33,737 nucleotides of DNA, from the NCBI RefSeq assembly GCF_022829685.1, contig NZ_JAKSYE010000111.1, positions 1 to 33,737 on the forward strand, read 5' to 3'. Numbering within the stretch: the first letter of the stretch is position 1; each line of letters begins with the position of its first letter. Below the pieces are notes generated by a model that was not told where the DNA came from, searched no databases, and worked only from the letters and a program-made list of their open reading frames with translations. The translations under genes and the position numbers were made by a program. Positions 32,820 through 33,737 of this stretch are shown here, one piece after another. Origin of the DNA: Methylobacterium sp. E-045 (GTDB lineage Bacteria; Pseudomonadota; Alphaproteobacteria; Rhizobiales; Beijerinckiaceae).

Positions 32820-33005
32820 TTATTCATAAGCTAAGCTGTTTCAGCAGCGGCGCGTTTTTGCTTCGAGACCGAATCACAACAGCGGGCACATTGCGCCAGA
32901 CAAGCTTTGTCTCGTGCCGGCCTGCACACTATTCCCCCTTCGACTTCACGAACGCGTGCCCGCAGCGGCCGGTGGCATCCGCATGCCCGCGAGAGACGAG
33001 CCTTG

Positions 33006-33737
33006 ATGACCGATTTCGTGCCTTCCCCGTCGATACCGAGCCAGTCTCGAAGCCGCCGCCTGCGGAGCGTTTTGCTGGGAAGCTGCCTCGCTTGCGCACT
33101 GCCGCTCGGTCTGACGAGCGCAAGAGCCCAGTCCCCGAGCGCGATCGAGACCTTTACCGGAGAGGCCGGCCCGCGCACCGATGCGAGCGCCATCGGCGTC
33201 GCGCCCGACGGCGTGGAGAAGTGGCATGGCCCGCTGGCACCCTACGCCGCGGATCTCGCCGCCCATGGCCTCAGCCTCGACGTCAACGCCTACGAATACT
33301 TCTTCTCCAATCCGAGCGCCGGCCTTCGCCCGGGGCAATTGTCGAACTCGACCTACTATCTGCTGAGCCTGGACGCCGATCTCGACACGCTCGCCGGCAT
33401 CAAGGGGGGCTGGTTCCACTTCACCCAGACCTTCTTCGGGTTGCGCTGGAACAACCGCAACATGGGCGGCGACATCGGCGATTCCACGGTGGGCTATCAG
33501 CCCACCTATAACCGCGACTTCGCCAGGCTTTCGATCCTGACCTACGAGCAGCGCCTGTTCGACGACAAACTGGCCATCGAGGTCGGGCGCACTCACCCCA
33601 ACCGCTACTATGCCCTGCCGCCCTGCCAATCGAGCGTCAGCTGCTTCCAGGACATCCTGCAGATCAATGCCGGCGTGACCTCGCCGCTCTACTCGGTCTG
33701 GGGCGGCAACGTCGCCTACAAGCTCTCGCCCAGCGAC
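33006..33737 (+). CDS. OprB-family carbohydrate-selective porin, N-terminal part (runs off window)
   Basis: 244 codons from ATG 33006 remain open to the window edge. A long Sec signal peptide (LRSVLLGSCLACALPLGLTS, cleavage after A-R-A) leads into the mature chain. ADLAAHGLSLDVNAYEYFFS, then GWFHFTQTFFGL, a ERLFDDKLAIEVG-like segment (EQRLFDDKLAIEVGRTHPN), the CFQDILQINAG segment and SPLYSVWGGNVAYKLSP are the outer-membrane barrel strands of OprB-type porins. It should form a sugar-permeable outer-membrane channel. The C-terminal barrel lies to the right of the window. A TTG three bases upstream is an alternative start. Confidence 0.85.
   Translation, partial: MTDFVPSPSIPSQSRSRRLRSVLLGSCLACALPLGLTSARAQSPSAIETFTGEAGPRTDASAIGVAPDGVEKWHGPLAPYAADLAAHGLSLDVNAYEYFFSNPSAGLRPGQLSNSTYYLLSLDADLDTLAGIKGGWFHFTQTFFGLRWNNRNMGGDIGDSTVGYQPTYNRDFARLSILTYEQRLFDDKLAIEVGRTHPNRYYALPPCQSSVSCFQDILQINAGVTSPLYSVWGGNVAYKLSPSD

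Overview
The window looks like chromosomal or megaplasmid DNA of a high-GC alphaproteobacterium, most likely a Methylobacterium/Methylorubrum relative. This rests on codon usage, the SMP-30/GH15 carbohydrate pair, a characteristic small Ser/Arg-rich protein, an OprB-type porin and the intergenic repeat style. It is inferred from recognition, not a database search. No rRNA, tRNA or CRISPR array was seen. The region is a mosaic of accessory blocks separated by insertion sequences, IS remnants and structured intergenic repeats.

Layout. (1) 1-83: 5' end of an IS5-type transposase running off the left edge. (2) 376-3411: a large, low-GC, cell-surface-polysaccharide protein (RgpF-like plus HAD-like). 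(3) 3610-4126: a 517-bp IS3-family derivative with intact inverted repeats and an internally deleted, in-frame OrfA-OrfB fusion. (4) 4374-10627: an oxidoreductase and regulator block (SDR, MDR-type dehydrogenase, divergent LysR, truncated FMN-reductase-like gene, TetR with a 37-bp palindromic operator, serine hydrolase, headless LysR). (5) 10809-13801: an aldehyde dehydrogenase/muconolactone-isomerase-like operon divergent from a LysR gene, bracketed by two inverted copies of a 107-bp double-hairpin repeat. (6) 14235-19192: small proteins, a gluconolactonase-like gene and a GH15 glucoamylase/trehalase-like gene, bracketed by two inverted 118-bp three-hairpin elements, with a third double-hairpin repeat abutting the right one. 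(7) 19213-20793: small secreted protein, thermonuclease leader remnant, TetX-like FAD monooxygenase.

(8) 21034-24308 is the most striking part. It is a complete 3,275-bp IS1-family-like transposon with 20-bp perfect terminal inverted repeats and a perfect 8-bp target duplication. Besides its DDE transposase it carries two overlapping small ORFs, an AT-rich AAA+ ATPase with a likely C-terminal winged helix, and an AT-rich two-TM SLATT-like protein whose stop codon is supplied by the right terminal repeat. SLATT proteins are predicted membrane-perturbing effectors of anti-phage conflict systems, so this looks like a transposon carrying a candidate two-component (ATPase sensor plus membrane effector) defence module. 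The defence role is inference.

(9) 24950-32080: a 2,376-aa RTX/type-I-secretion-style adhesin with beta-helix repeats, an exact 273-bp array of Ig-like repeats, a propeller-like insertion and C-terminal repeats. (10) 32089-32714: an IS256 transposase fragment fused in frame to a frameshifted LivF-type ABC ATPase fragment. (11) 33006-end: the start of an OprB-family carbohydrate porin.
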